DNA of 47,453 nucleotides from Anaerolineales bacterium. GTDB taxonomy: Bacteria; Chloroflexota; Anaerolineae; Anaerolineales; Villigracilaceae. Position 1 is the first letter of the stretch; each line of letters opens with the position of its first letter. The notes under the pieces are model-generated. The model did no database searches, was not told where the DNA came from, and saw only the letters and a list, made by a program, of their open reading frames with translations. The DNA is taken from the NCBI GenBank assembly GCA_014860745.1, contig JACZJC010000019.1, positions 1 to 47,453 on the forward strand, read 5' to 3'. Made by a program: the position numbers and the translations under genes. Shown piece by piece: positions 37,244-46,048 of the stretch.

Positions 37244-38257
37244 CTACTTCCCATACCTCTTCCTGATCTCCGGCAAAAAATACTCCTCAAAAAACCGATC
37301 CACATCATATTCAGGTTTCCAGCCCCAATCTTTTCGGGCGCGGGAGTCGTCCACATCTTCGGGCCACGAGTCCACAATCCCTTGCCTGCGCGGACTTGGC
37401 TCAAAGGTGATATTTGCATCGGCGAATGCATTCACCGCCCGCTGGCGAAACTCCTCGGCAGTGATGGCAAACGCCGCCACGTTATAGACATTGGTTGTCA
37501 ATTTCTCGCGCGGCGCATCCATGATCATCATCAGCGATTTGATCGCATCGGGCATGGCCATGAACGAAATTTTCGTGTCCGCGCGCACGAAGCAGGAATA
37601 GGCTTTTCCCTGGGCCGCCGCATGCAGCATCTCCGGACCGTAATCACTTGTGCCGCTGCTCGGCAATGTAAAAGCGGAGATCAGGCCGGGGAAGCGGATC
37701 GCTCGAAAGTCCAGCATGACCGGGGGTTTTTCATCCAAATGTTTCTGGCCGTAATATTTGCTGTAATACATCCCCAGTTTCTCGCAATATAATTTATTAC
37801 ACCCATACATCGTGTGCGGATTATCCCAATCCTCCTCCTTCACTGAACCCGCATTTTTCTTCGCTTCAATATTCGGCATCCCATATGCGGCAATCGAACT
37901 CGGGAACAAAAACTTCACCGACTTGCCATACTTCTCCGAACGATACGCCGCCAGCATCAGCAGCTGCATCGTCCCTTCCACATTGATGCGGTGCGCCTCT
38001 TCCGTAGCAATCTCCGCTTTCGATGAAAGCGAAGCCGCAAGATGGAAAATAATATCGAAATCGTAATCGTAGAAAGTTTTTATCTTGTAAACCAGATCCC
38101 CCTGCACATGTTCCGCCGAAAGATTTTTGATCGAATCCGGCAGCGGCATCATATCAGAGGTAACGATGCGATACCCACCCTTCTTCGATAATTCCTGCAC
38201 GAGCGCCTGACCAATTTCACCACACGCACCTGTCACCAGCACCTGCTTTTCGCTCAT
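37244..38257 (-). CDS. NAD-dependent SDR epimerase/threonine dehydrogenase-like
   Basis: A 337-residue extended short-chain dehydrogenase. It has the Rossmann glycine motif VTGACGEIGQALV, the HLAASLS segment, SSIAAYG and the catalytic YGCNK (Tyr-X3-Lys). The arrangement, including FRAIRFPGLIS, resembles the UDP-galactose-epimerase-like L-threonine 3-dehydrogenase group, but nucleotide-sugar epimerases cannot be excluded. ATG 38257 has an AGGAG Shine-Dalgarno. It appears to be a single-gene unit. Confidence 0.85.
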   Translation of the reverse strand: MSEKQVLVTGACGEIGQALVQELSKKGGYRIVTSDMMPLPDSIKNLSAEHVQGDLVYKIKTFYDYDFDIIFHLAASLSSKAEIATEEAHRINVEGTMQLLMLAAYRSEKYGKSVKFLFPSSIAAYGMPNIEAKKNAGSVKEEDWDNPHTMYGCNKLYCEKLGMYYSKYYGQKHLDEKPPVMLDFRAIRFPGLISAFTLPSSGTSDYGPEMLHAAAQGKAYSCFVRADTKISFMAMPDAIKSLMMIMDAPREKLTTNVYNVAAFAITAEEFRQRAVNAFADANITFEPSPRRQGIVDSWPEDVDDSRARKDWGWKPEYDVDRFFEEYFLPEIRKRYGK

Positions 38258-38352
38258 GGCCTACTCCTGGTATGCTAGAATAACGTTCACTTAATTTTAC
38301 GACATTATAAAAGAATTGATGTCACCAAATGCCCATGATATTTTCTACCCTC

Positions 38353-38446
38353 ATGTCATTGCGAGGGCGATGCTCTATCGCCCGAAGCAATCTCCAACTC
38401 AACGATAGATTGCTTCGCCGGACTGTCGTCCTTCTCGCAATGACAT
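38353..38446. repeat. Palindromic repeat element, ATGTCATTGCGAG family
   Basis: Outer arms ATGTCATTGCGAG (38353-38365) and CTCGCAATGACAT (38434-38446) are perfect complements. Inner arms CGAAGCAATCT and AGATTGCTTCG and a GGGCGAT/ATCGCCC hairpin lie between. A truncated copy is at 43033. The word family TGTCATTGCGAG is familiar from dispersed palindromes in other bacteria. Confidence 0.85.
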
Positions 38447-39192
38447 TATTAACTTCGTGCGCACAACTGGATGCGATACTTGCCACACCCACACCCATTC
38501 AGCCGACAGAAACCCCGCCTCCCACTGCGACCATAAACTGGTTCCCGCCATCGGCCACTCCCACACTGAAAACTTTATCGACCAAGTCCCCCACCCCCGA
38601 AATGCGCCCCGGCCTCGGCCAAGAGATCATCACCGACGATTTCTCAGACCGCTCCGTCTGGGACATTGCCGCCTCCAGCGAAGCCAGCGCGGATATAAAA
38701 AATAACCGCCTCACCCTTTCCGTTCAAAGCAAAGTCTATATGCTCAGCTTGAGAAATGACCTCGTGCTAACAGATTATTACGCCGAGATCACCGCCCGCC
38801 CCAGCCTGTGCCGGGGCGAAGATAATTATGGCGTTCTCATCCGTGCCAGCGCCGCGTATTATTATCGTTTCGTCCTTGCCTGCAACGGGACCGCTCGCGC
38901 GGAAAGAATCAGCGGCGGGACTCGCCTTATCTTGCAGCAACCTCTCGCCAGTGGAGACGTCCCGCCCGGCGCGCCGGGCGAAGTCCATATGGGCGTCTGG
39001 GCCGTGGGCCGTGAAATGCGCCTGTTCCTGAACGGTAGATTCCAGTTTAGCATTATTGACCCAAGCTTTCCAAGCGGCAGCTTCGGCGTCTTCGTCCGCT
39101 CTGTGGGAGAGACTCCCGCTGTTGTCTCCTTTTCCGATCTCACCATTCAAAGCGTCGATTATATTTTGCCGACACAGACATTGATTCCGTGA
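38353..39192 (+). CDS. Lipoprotein with LamG-like domain; signal peptide within a repeat
   Basis: A lipoprotein with lipobox LLTSC, a Thr/Pro-rich linker and a C-terminal beta-sandwich-like domain (LamG/DUF1080-type, DDFSDRSVWDIA at its start). The start lies inside a 94-base palindromic repeat (38353-38446). The arm of that repeat encodes most of the hydrophobic core of the signal peptide (LLRRTVVLLAMT). ATG 38353 opens the repeat; TTG 38410 would give a standard 17-residue signal and is a strong alternative. No Shine-Dalgarno is seen for either. Confidence 0.7.
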   Translation: MSLRGRCSIARSNLQLNDRLLRRTVVLLAMTLLTSCAQLDAILATPTPIQPTETPPPTATINWFPPSATPTLKTLSTKSPTPEMRPGLGQEIITDDFSDRSVWDIAASSEASADIKNNRLTLSVQSKVYMLSLRNDLVLTDYYAEITARPSLCRGEDNYGVLIRASAAYYYRFVLACNGTARAERISGGTRLILQQPLASGDVPPGAPGEVHMGVWAVGREMRLFLNGRFQFSIIDPSFPSGSFGVFVRSVGETPAVVSFSDLTIQSVDYILPTQTLIP

Positions 39193-39258
39193 GTAGCTGT
39201 TAGCTCCTTGCCGGCAAATTGATTTTGATTTAATATCTCACCCTACGCAGTAGCGCCT

Positions 39259-39348
39259 GTACCGCAAGATTCTTGTCCTGAGCGTGTTGAAGGGTATCTT
39301 GCGCAAGAGCAGCATAAACCCCCATTCGGGGACGATGTGTTGCGGTAC
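39259..39348. repeat. Imperfect palindromic intergenic repeat
   Basis: GTACCGCA (39259-39266) and TGCGGTAC (39341-39348) flank a 90-base segment with AAGAT/ATCTT pairing and the word CCTGAGCGTGTTGAAGGG, a type seen in dispersed repeats. The 224-base gap it sits in has no gene. Confidence 0.6.
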
Positions 39349-39416
39349 GCCAACATGAACAGGCGGGTCATTTAACCAACCACCGCCAATTACGAATTAC
39401 CAATTACTCATATCTC

Positions 39417-40397
39417 ATGCTCACCACTGCCGATCTGCTCCGTCTGCCGTATACTCCCGACCTGACCGAAGGCGGCATTGCATACGCGCTTCGTTCGCTG
39501 GCTCATTCCTTCGACCGCGCTGGTGTTTCACCATATGACCGCCTGCGCCGCACAGTTGCCAGCGTGGCTGTGGAGCTTGCTTTCCGGCGGTATCTTTCCC
39601 GGCAAAATATTCCCTTTGAAGTAAAAGCCGCAGCCCCATTCACTGACCGCGAGCGGTATGATGTCTCTCTTGGCAGGCAGCGGTGCGACCTGAAATCCTA
39701 TCTCATCTCACATCGCGGTCAAATCAAGGTGATGAGCCGCAACCCATCCGTTTTATTGAACGCGCCCGCGCTCGTCCCATCCGACCAGCACGCCAGCGAC
39801 GGTCACCTCCGCAATGATATTTACATCTTTGGATTTTTAGCTGGCCTGATCGCCGCTTCGCAAGCCGACATTAAGAAAGCCATCGAAACAGAACAACCGC
39901 ATTATCTACTCCATGTGTTGCCGGAAGCGTGGCGCAAGCCGACTCATTGGAATCCGCTTGGGACGCTGACCTTGAAATCTGATTCGGCGGAGGAACTGCT
40001 TGTAGAAATCAATGGGCAGGATGAGGGTCGGGAAATGAGGCGCAAGGTATTAAGTCTCCCGCCGAAAACAAAGGTGACGGTGGAGGGATCATTTTATTCG
40101 CTTGCAAGCATTCACATCCGCCGTGTGACGGAAGCGCGGGTTGGAATCAAATGCGGGGCGATTAAAGAAGCGCATGTGATCGCTCCGTTGGAATGGGGAA
40201 ATATTTGGGTGTATGGCATGGAGATTTTCCTGGCGGGGTATCTTTCGTATGAGGAATTCGGCAATCGGGCGGCTGCGCTCGCGCCGAACTCGAAAGTCTT
40301 TCAATACGAACATACCCGCGTAAAAAATTTATACCTGCCGGTTTCCAATTTGAAGCCGATGGGAAACTTGCTCAAGGGGAAGTCATTTTTGGGGTAA
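39417..40397 (+). CDS. Unknown protein, possible PD-(D/E)XK nuclease fold
   Basis: A 326-residue soluble protein not recognised as a named family. Residues 44-95 resemble a restriction-endonuclease-like core: E53 in a helix (VAVELAFRRYL), a strand with D82 and then D91-L-K93 (RQRCDLKSY), the spacing of a PD-(D/E)XK active site. The C-terminal 200 residues are a mixed alpha/beta region. ATG 39417 has no ribosome site. The amidase promoter follows its stop at once. Confidence 0.65.
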   Translation: MLTTADLLRLPYTPDLTEGGIAYALRSLAHSFDRAGVSPYDRLRRTVASVAVELAFRRYLSRQNIPFEVKAAAPFTDRERYDVSLGRQRCDLKSYLISHRGQIKVMSRNPSVLLNAPALVPSDQHASDGHLRNDIYIFGFLAGLIAASQADIKKAIETEQPHYLLHVLPEAWRKPTHWNPLGTLTLKSDSAEELLVEINGQDEGREMRRKVLSLPPKTKVTVEGSFYSLASIHIRRVTEARVGIKCGAIKEAHVIAPLEWGNIWVYGMEIFLAGYLSYEEFGNRAAALAPNSKVFQYEHTRVKNLYLPVSNLKPMGNLLKGKSFLG

Positions 40398-40403
40398 TAT
40401 TAT
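40398..40403 (+). promoter_or_regulatory. -10 element of amidase-transpeptidase unit
   Basis: TATTAT is followed by seven bases and the ATG at 40411, giving a leaderless or near-leaderless transcript. Confidence 0.4.
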
Positions 40404-40410
40404 ATAGAAC

Positions 40411-41208
40411 ATGGAATCTACAAAAGGAAAGCCAGCCTCACGATCCCCCAAAAAACCGCGCCTGCCGAATGCATTCACCTCCACCCTGGGTGTGGCCATT
40501 TTGCTGGCGACTCTTTTCACTGCATGGACTCCAAACAGCCTGTTTGCCAGCAACCTGCGGGAACAGATGCGGTCGATCCTCACGCCTCAGCCCGGACCGA
40601 ATGCTGTCACTTCACCCCAGCCGCAGTTACGCATTGGCATTGTGGCCGGCCACACCGGCAACGATTCGGGAGCGGTTTGTTTGGACGAAAACGGCCAGAC
40701 GGATTTAACCGAAGTGGATGTGAACCTTTCGATTGCCAGCCTGGTGCGCGATAGCTTGATGGCGAAAGGGTATCTGGTAGACTTGCTAAATGAGTTCGAT
40801 ACGCGCCTGAACGGTTACCGCGCTGTGGCGCTGGTATCCATTCATAATGATTCCTGTGAATTTATCAATGACGAAGCGACCGGATTCAAGGTGGCGGCCT
40901 CGCTGGAAACGCGCGACGTGAACCGCGCTCAACGCCTGACCGCCTGCCTGACAGATCGTTACCAGCAGATTACCGGGCTGACCTTCCACGCCAACAGCAT
41001 CACTTCAGATATGACCGAGTATCACGCTTTTTCTGAAATCGACCCGAACACCATTACAGCCATTATCGAAACTGGTTTCTTGAACCTTGACCGCGACATT
41101 TTAACCAAGCAGACCAGCCGGGTGGCTGAGGGAGTGACGCAAGGCATTTTGTGCTTCATTAATAATGAAAGCGTGCTGCCAACAGCCCTGCCTACCCTGA
41201 CACCATGA
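40411..41208 (+). CDS. N-acetylmuramoyl-L-alanine amidase (Amidase_3)
   Basis: A 265-residue protein with an N-terminal membrane helix (about 20-42) and an Amidase_3 domain. The zinc site and catalytic residues are complete: H81 in AGHTGND, E101 in LTEVDVN, H145 in SIHNDSC and E220 in IIETGFLN. It probably cleaves the bond between MurNAc and the stem peptide outside the membrane. It overlaps the next gene by four bases (ATGA). Cell-wall remodelling with the following transpeptidases is the likely role. Confidence 0.9.
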   Translation: MESTKGKPASRSPKKPRLPNAFTSTLGVAILLATLFTAWTPNSLFASNLREQMRSILTPQPGPNAVTSPQPQLRIGIVAGHTGNDSGAVCLDENGQTDLTEVDVNLSIASLVRDSLMAKGYLVDLLNEFDTRLNGYRAVALVSIHNDSCEFINDEATGFKVAASLETRDVNRAQRLTACLTDRYQQITGLTFHANSITSDMTEYHAFSEIDPNTITAIIETGFLNLDRDILTKQTSRVAEGVTQGILCFINNESVLPTALPTLTP

Positions 41209-41930
41209 GCAAATCAACGCCTCCCCTGCCAAAGAAAAGGTTTCATCCGGCTCTCGTCATAACCCTGCTGGCGGCTGCCACCGTCATCGCGGCATGGACA
41301 GCGACTTCGTCCGCTGCGCTTGGGCTGGTGGAAGTGACTGCAGTTCCCACGCATGCTCAATCCTTTGCCTTCGCAGAGATCGCAAAGCCCACATATACGG
41401 CGCTGCCAACGGCAACTGCCCTGCTTCCAACCCAAACACCGACAAATACACCCGAGCCTATGGTACAGGCCGAGATTGTTGATGTGTCTGTCAGCGAATA
41501 TATCCCGCCGGTGCTGCAAAACGATTACGAACAGGCTCCGATCTCCTACGGCGGGAACAAATACATCATCGTGGACATCTCTGAACAGCATATGTACGTC
41601 TATGATGGTGATGCGCTTGTTTTCAGTTTTGTCGCTTCCACCGGGATGAACAATGGCACCCGCGTCGGAAGTTTCTCTGTGCTGGATAAGATTCCCAACG
41701 CCTACGGCGCCACATGGAATATTTGGATGCCCAACTGGCTTGGCATTTACTGGTCTGGAACTCTTGAAAATGGAATCCACGCCCTGCCGATCCTGCCAAA
41801 TGGCGGGCAATTGTGGGCCGGTTATCTCGGTGTGCCGATTTCCTATGGGTGTGTGGTGCTGGGCGTTTATGAGTCTCAAGTGTTGTATGACTGGGCGGAA
41901 GTTGGCACGCCGGTTGATATTCGGAGGTAG
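41205..41930 (+). CDS. YkuD L,D-transpeptidase-like, atypical active site
   Basis: A 241-residue protein with an N-terminal helix, a Pro/Thr linker and a C-terminal YkuD domain. The catalytic motif reads ISYGCVVL with Cys216 present, but the His of the usual SHGC is Tyr214. An upstream NGIHALPIL supplies the other conserved His. This could lower or alter activity. It is the first of four consecutive YkuD genes and overlaps the amidase by four bases. Confidence 0.85.
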   Translation: MSKSTPPLPKKRFHPALVITLLAAATVIAAWTATSSAALGLVEVTAVPTHAQSFAFAEIAKPTYTALPTATALLPTQTPTNTPEPMVQAEIVDVSVSEYIPPVLQNDYEQAPISYGGNKYIIVDISEQHMYVYDGDALVFSFVASTGMNNGTRVGSFSVLDKIPNAYGATWNIWMPNWLGIYWSGTLENGIHALPILPNGGQLWAGYLGVPISYGCVVLGVYESQVLYDWAEVGTPVDIRR

Positions 41931-42035
41931 GAGTTTCAGGCGAAAACCACCACCCTCCAATGACAGGACGAAAGGCGATAAAGGTTTATAATTATCGTTG
42001 TCGCGTTTAATAGTGGACTTTCCCAAAGGTGAAAC

Positions 42036-43028
42036 ATGAACGAACCTCTTTCAAAACTACGCAAATCCATGGCTCAACAAAACGGGAAAATGCAGCAGGG
42101 TGGCGGCGACTTGGGAAACCGGAATCAGTCGAAAGGTCCGGTACGAAGCGGGATGCCAAAAAGTGGGAAAACTAAAAAGAAAAGTTATTTGATTCTTCCT
42201 ATCCTTTTGATTATGGTGGGGTGTGCGGTCTTTTTATTTGCTGCCTGGTCCGCGGTGAATTCGCCAGTACTGGCTTCCATTTTGAGCCTTTCCTCCGCGC
42301 CTCAGGAAATTCAACGAGGGCCAATACAATCCTTTGCGCAGGTGGATATTGCCAAGCCGACCTACACTCCGGTTGTGTCTCAGCCCTTGGCAGAGGTTCC
42401 GGTTGTGCAAGTGGTTCAACCAACTGCGACCTTCACATCCGTCCCTGTTGCAGTGGATACGGCTCCGCCAGAGATCGCTGCGCCGCTACTTGATGTGGTC
42501 ATCCTGCCAACGGATACGCCATTCATTGAACCAGCACCTGCAACAATCGTCCCGGAAGTGGCAGGCGATACCGGCGTGGTCTCGGCAGAGATCATTCCTG
42601 ATACGCCCACAGCCGAATATGTCCCGCCGCCCACCTCAGTGGCGTCCATCCCCCCGGCAGTGACAAGTTACAGCGGCGCGCATTGGATCGATGTCAATCT
42701 TTCGGAACAGCGTTTGTACGCTTACGCAGGCGATACACTTGTCAATTCGTTCGTGGTTTCGACCGGCACATGGCAAACACCGACTGTGACCGGGAAATAC
42801 AAAATCTGGATCAAGCTCCGCTCTGCTCCGATGTCCGGGCCCGGCTATTATTTACCCGATGTCCCATATATCATGTATTTTTATAAAGGGTACGGCCTGC
42901 ATGGCACCTACTGGCATAACAACTTCGGTACGCCGATGAGTCATGGTTGTGTGAATCTCACCATCCCGGATGCGGAATGGGTTTATAACTTCTCTCAGGT
43001 CGGGACGGTCGTGAACGTGCATTACTAG
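42036..43028 (+). CDS. YkuD L,D-transpeptidase
   Basis: A 330-residue protein with a cytoplasmic basic start, one membrane helix (about 50-75), a long Pro/Thr/Val-rich linker and a canonical YkuD domain: GLHGTYWHNNFGTPMSHGC with Cys305. These enzymes form 3-3 peptidoglycan crosslinks or attach proteins. An AAAGGTG ribosome site precedes ATG 42036 after a 105-base gap that contains TATAAT. Confidence 0.9.
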   Translation: MNEPLSKLRKSMAQQNGKMQQGGGDLGNRNQSKGPVRSGMPKSGKTKKKSYLILPILLIMVGCAVFLFAAWSAVNSPVLASILSLSSAPQEIQRGPIQSFAQVDIAKPTYTPVVSQPLAEVPVVQVVQPTATFTSVPVAVDTAPPEIAAPLLDVVILPTDTPFIEPAPATIVPEVAGDTGVVSAEIIPDTPTAEYVPPPTSVASIPPAVTSYSGAHWIDVNLSEQRLYAYAGDTLVNSFVVSTGTWQTPTVTGKYKIWIKLRSAPMSGPGYYLPDVPYIMYFYKGYGLHGTYWHNNFGTPMSHGCVNLTIPDAEWVYNFSQVGTVVNVHY

Positions 43029-43032
43029 CGCC

Positions 43033-43068
43033 ATGTCATTGCGAGGTGTACTCTTTTTCCAATGACGT
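43033..43068. repeat. Truncated copy of the ATGTCATTGCGAG repeat
   Basis: ATGTCATTGCGAGG at 43033-43046 repeats the outer arm of the element at 38353. A degenerate right arm, CAATGACGT (43060-43068), follows closely. It fills the gap between two transpeptidase genes. Confidence 0.7.
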
Positions 43069-43078
43069 GTAACTCCAA

Positions 43079-44119
43079 ATGAAATTAAATAACTTATCAC
43101 GGAGAGACTTTCTAAAACTGAGCGGTGTGGGGCTGGCAGGGTTGCTGGCACCCCCGCTCAGTTTTCTTTTTGACGATCCCTTCGCAGCCCAACAAGGACG
43201 AGTGACTACGCGCACGGTTTGGGTATACAACCATCCAAGCAGGCAAGCAGAAAAAGTCAGGTTCTATCAGCGGGATACAGTTTTGAGCATCAATAACACA
43301 GCCGTCAGCGATGAACTGGATGCGCACAACCGCATCTGGTATCAAGTGGGCACGGAACAATATACCGAAGGCTATGTCTACTCCGGCGACATCCATCCCG
43401 TGCGAACCATCCTCAACACCCCGCAAATGGCAATCCAAAAAGACGGCCTGCTTGCCGAAGTCAGCGTGCCGTATACCGACGCGCACAAAGAACCAAACAA
43501 CGAGTCCGATGTGGCCTATCGCATGTATTATGAGACCACCCACTGGGTCAAGGAAGCAGCGACAAATCCACAGGATGGGCAGGTTTGGTACAAAGTGCGT
43601 GACGATAAATGGGATAAATATTATTACGCCCGCGCGGAACACATCCGCATCATTTCGGCGGATGAACTTGCTCCACTCTCGCCGGAAGTCTCAAACAAAG
43701 ACAAAAAAATACAAGTCCGTCTCGAACAGCAGATCGTAATCGCCTACGAATACGACAACCCGGTCTTTGTTACGCCCGTATCCACAGGAGGCAGATTGCG
43801 GAGCGGAACCTACACCACACCGCAGGGCAACTTCCTCACCTACTACAAACGTCCTTCGCGTCACATGGCTGCAGGCGATATCGCCGCCAGCGGGTTCGAC
43901 CTGCCCGGCGTCCCCTGGGTGCAATACATCACAGAAAACGGAATTTCCTTCCATGGCACCTTCTGGCACAATGACTTCGGCCGGCCGCGCTCGCACGGCT
44001 GCATCAACCTCGCTACAAACTCTGCGAAATGGCTCTACCGCTGGACCTCGCCGCAAGTAGCCATGAACAAGGAATTTTCCTTCGGTGGTCTGGGCACCAA
44101 AGTTGAGATCCTCGAGTAG
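43079..44119 (+). CDS. YkuD L,D-transpeptidase with Tat signal
   Basis: A 346-residue protein with a twin-arginine signal (LSRRDFLKLSG) and helix, two SH3-like N-terminal segments and a C-terminal YkuD domain with ISFHGTFWHNDFGRPRSHGC (Cys308). It is closely similar to the next gene in architecture and motif. Export by Tat is unusual for the family and is shared by the two. Confidence 0.9.
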   Translation: MKLNNLSRRDFLKLSGVGLAGLLAPPLSFLFDDPFAAQQGRVTTRTVWVYNHPSRQAEKVRFYQRDTVLSINNTAVSDELDAHNRIWYQVGTEQYTEGYVYSGDIHPVRTILNTPQMAIQKDGLLAEVSVPYTDAHKEPNNESDVAYRMYYETTHWVKEAATNPQDGQVWYKVRDDKWDKYYYARAEHIRIISADELAPLSPEVSNKDKKIQVRLEQQIVIAYEYDNPVFVTPVSTGGRLRSGTYTTPQGNFLTYYKRPSRHMAAGDIAASGFDLPGVPWVQYITENGISFHGTFWHNDFGRPRSHGCINLATNSAKWLYRWTSPQVAMNKEFSFGGLGTKVEILE

Positions 44120-44243
44120 TACCGAAGACACATTCTCTAAACTTCTCCTCAACCTTTATGATTACGAAGTGCCGCAAAAAAACTAAATTATGATTATTTT
44201 CTAATAATTTCCGTAGAAATTATAGTGATTTAAAAACAAGCGG

Positions 44244-44249
44244 TACAAT
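44244..44249 (+). promoter_or_regulatory. -10 element of a leaderless gene
   Basis: TACAAT is followed by six bases and the ATG at 44256. No Shine-Dalgarno is present. Confidence 0.45.
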
Positions 44250-44255
44250 CGAATC

Positions 44256-45278
44256 ATGACCATCTCCCAGGTTTCGCGCCGCGACTTTTTAAAACTATCC
44301 GCTTCGGGCTTGCTCGGGCTGGCTCTCTCCAAACTGGGCATTCGCTCCGCCCTAGCCGCTCCACCCGCCTCGCAGGGACGCATCACCTGGAGCGGCATTC
44401 CCCTATACGATGCGCCCTCCCCTGCCGCTAATAAACTATTCTTATTCCCGATCGACAAAACCGTGGAACTACTCGGAGAAGTGGAAGGCGAAGGCATTGA
44501 TAACCCGTTCAATAAAACCTGGTATCAACTGGATGGCGGTTACACCTATTCCGGCTGGGTGCAGCCCGTTGAAACCAGGTATCAAAAACCATTCTTTGAG
44601 ATTCCCACCGAAGGAAAACTTGCCGAAATCAGCGTTCCCATGAGCCTGACCTATCGTGCCACTACCAATTACGCCAAAAATGCTCACCGCCTGTATTACG
44701 GAACTACGCATTGGGTCAAGAAAGTCGTCGTCACCCGCGATGAAAAAAGCGTCTGGTACGAAATCTTTGACAGCGAATTGAAAAAATCCTTCTACGTCCC
44801 ATCCTACAACATGCGCCTCATTCCCGACGTGGAGCTGACTCCGCTTTCTCCGGAAGTTCCCGCAGCTGATAAATTCATCCACGTCGATCTTGCCACCCAA
44901 ATGGTCGCCGCCTTTGAAGGCGAAAAAATGGTGCTTTCCGCCCGCTGTGCCAGCGGGCAAAGAGGTACAGACACGCCAAAAGGTGAATTCACAACCTATC
45001 ATAAAGGCCCATCCATCCACATGACCAACCAGGGCGATGCGGTTCAGAACGTCTACAACCTGCCAGGGGTTCCCTGGTGCTCGTTCTTCACCGGCGCAGG
45101 CCATGCTTTTCATGGAACATACTGGCACAATGACTATGGACGTCCGCGCAGCCATGGCTGTGTGAATTTGCCGACAGACATCGCCAAATGGGTCTATCGA
45201 TGGACAATGCCCGTCGTTCCCCCCAATGAGGATTATCTGCATTTACCCGGACAGGGAACGCGGGTGCAGATTGTATAA
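44256..45278 (+). CDS. YkuD L,D-transpeptidase with Tat signal
   Basis: A 340-residue paralogue of the preceding gene. It has a Tat signal (VSRRDFLKLSA), an SH3-like N-terminal part and a YkuD domain with HAFHGTYWHNDYGRPRSHGC (Cys302). The two proteins align over their full length by eye, which indicates gene duplication. It has its own promoter-like TACAAT, so it may be expressed separately. Confidence 0.9.
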   Translation: MTISQVSRRDFLKLSASGLLGLALSKLGIRSALAAPPASQGRITWSGIPLYDAPSPAANKLFLFPIDKTVELLGEVEGEGIDNPFNKTWYQLDGGYTYSGWVQPVETRYQKPFFEIPTEGKLAEISVPMSLTYRATTNYAKNAHRLYYGTTHWVKKVVVTRDEKSVWYEIFDSELKKSFYVPSYNMRLIPDVELTPLSPEVPAADKFIHVDLATQMVAAFEGEKMVLSARCASGQRGTDTPKGEFTTYHKGPSIHMTNQGDAVQNVYNLPGVPWCSFFTGAGHAFHGTYWHNDYGRPRSHGCVNLPTDIAKWVYRWTMPVVPPNEDYLHLPGQGTRVQIV

Positions 45279-45398
45279 CTCTGAGGTAACATCGGAGTCC
45301 CCCAGCTCTTATACCCGTCAGGGTGTGTGGAGAAAAATCGTGTAAACCGTAGGGTCACCCCTGCTGCTACGTATATCAACCAACCAAGAGGAGAAAAA

Positions 45399-45974
45399 AT
45401 GAATCCAATTTTTCAGTACAATCAATATTTGCTCAAACGCCAGGTCTTCGCCCTCGCAGGTAAATTTCGCTTTTATGCCCCGAACGGACAACTTGTAATG
45501 TACAGCGAGCAGAAGATGTTCAAACTACGCGAGGATATCCGTGTGTACGCCGATGAAGCCAAAACCCAGGAAGTGTTAATGATCAAAGCCCGCCAGATCA
45601 TGGACTTTTCCGCCGCCTTCGATGTGGTGGATAGCGCCAGCGGGCAAAAGGTTGGCGCCCTACGCCGCAAGGGGCTGGCGTCCATTTTGCGCGATGAATG
45701 GGAGATTTTGGATGTAAGCGACAATGTCATCGGCAAATTATTCGAAGACAGCATGGCCCTGGCGTTGGTGCGCCGCTTTCTGACCGGGCTTGTTCCCCAA
45801 AACTATGACATCACCGTCGGCGCAACCCGCGCGGCAGACCTTAAACAAAATTTCAACCCATTCTCGTATCAACTGAATCTGGATTTCAGCATGGATGTCG
45901 CTCACGCGCTCGATCGCCGTATCGGCATTGCTGCCGGAATTCTGTTGGCTGCCATCGAAGGGCGTCAGAGTTAA
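45399..45974 (+). CDS. LURP-one/scramblase-like domain protein
   Basis: A 191-residue protein whose N-terminal pattern (RQVFALAGKFRFYAPNGQLV, YSEQKMFKLREDIRVYAD, MIKARQI) fits the LURP-one-related (tubby-like beta barrel) family. The C-terminal end has a hydrophobic helix (GIAAGILLAAI). ATG 45399 has an AGAGGAG Shine-Dalgarno. Function is not established. Confidence 0.75.
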   Translation: MNPIFQYNQYLLKRQVFALAGKFRFYAPNGQLVMYSEQKMFKLREDIRVYADEAKTQEVLMIKARQIMDFSAAFDVVDSASGQKVGALRRKGLASILRDEWEILDVSDNVIGKLFEDSMALALVRRFLTGLVPQNYDITVGATRAADLKQNFNPFSYQLNLDFSMDVAHALDRRIGIAAGILLAAIEGRQS

Positions 45975-46048
45975 TCAACGCTTTCAACAACCATCTTTCC
46001 TCTTTCTTCTTTGTTTAGGAAAGAGAAAGAGGAAAGGAATCCAACTTC

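Noticed and set aside
41214-42026. 270-codon minus-strand ORF
   Set aside because: It is opposite the first transpeptidase gene, which has clear motifs and coupling to the amidase.
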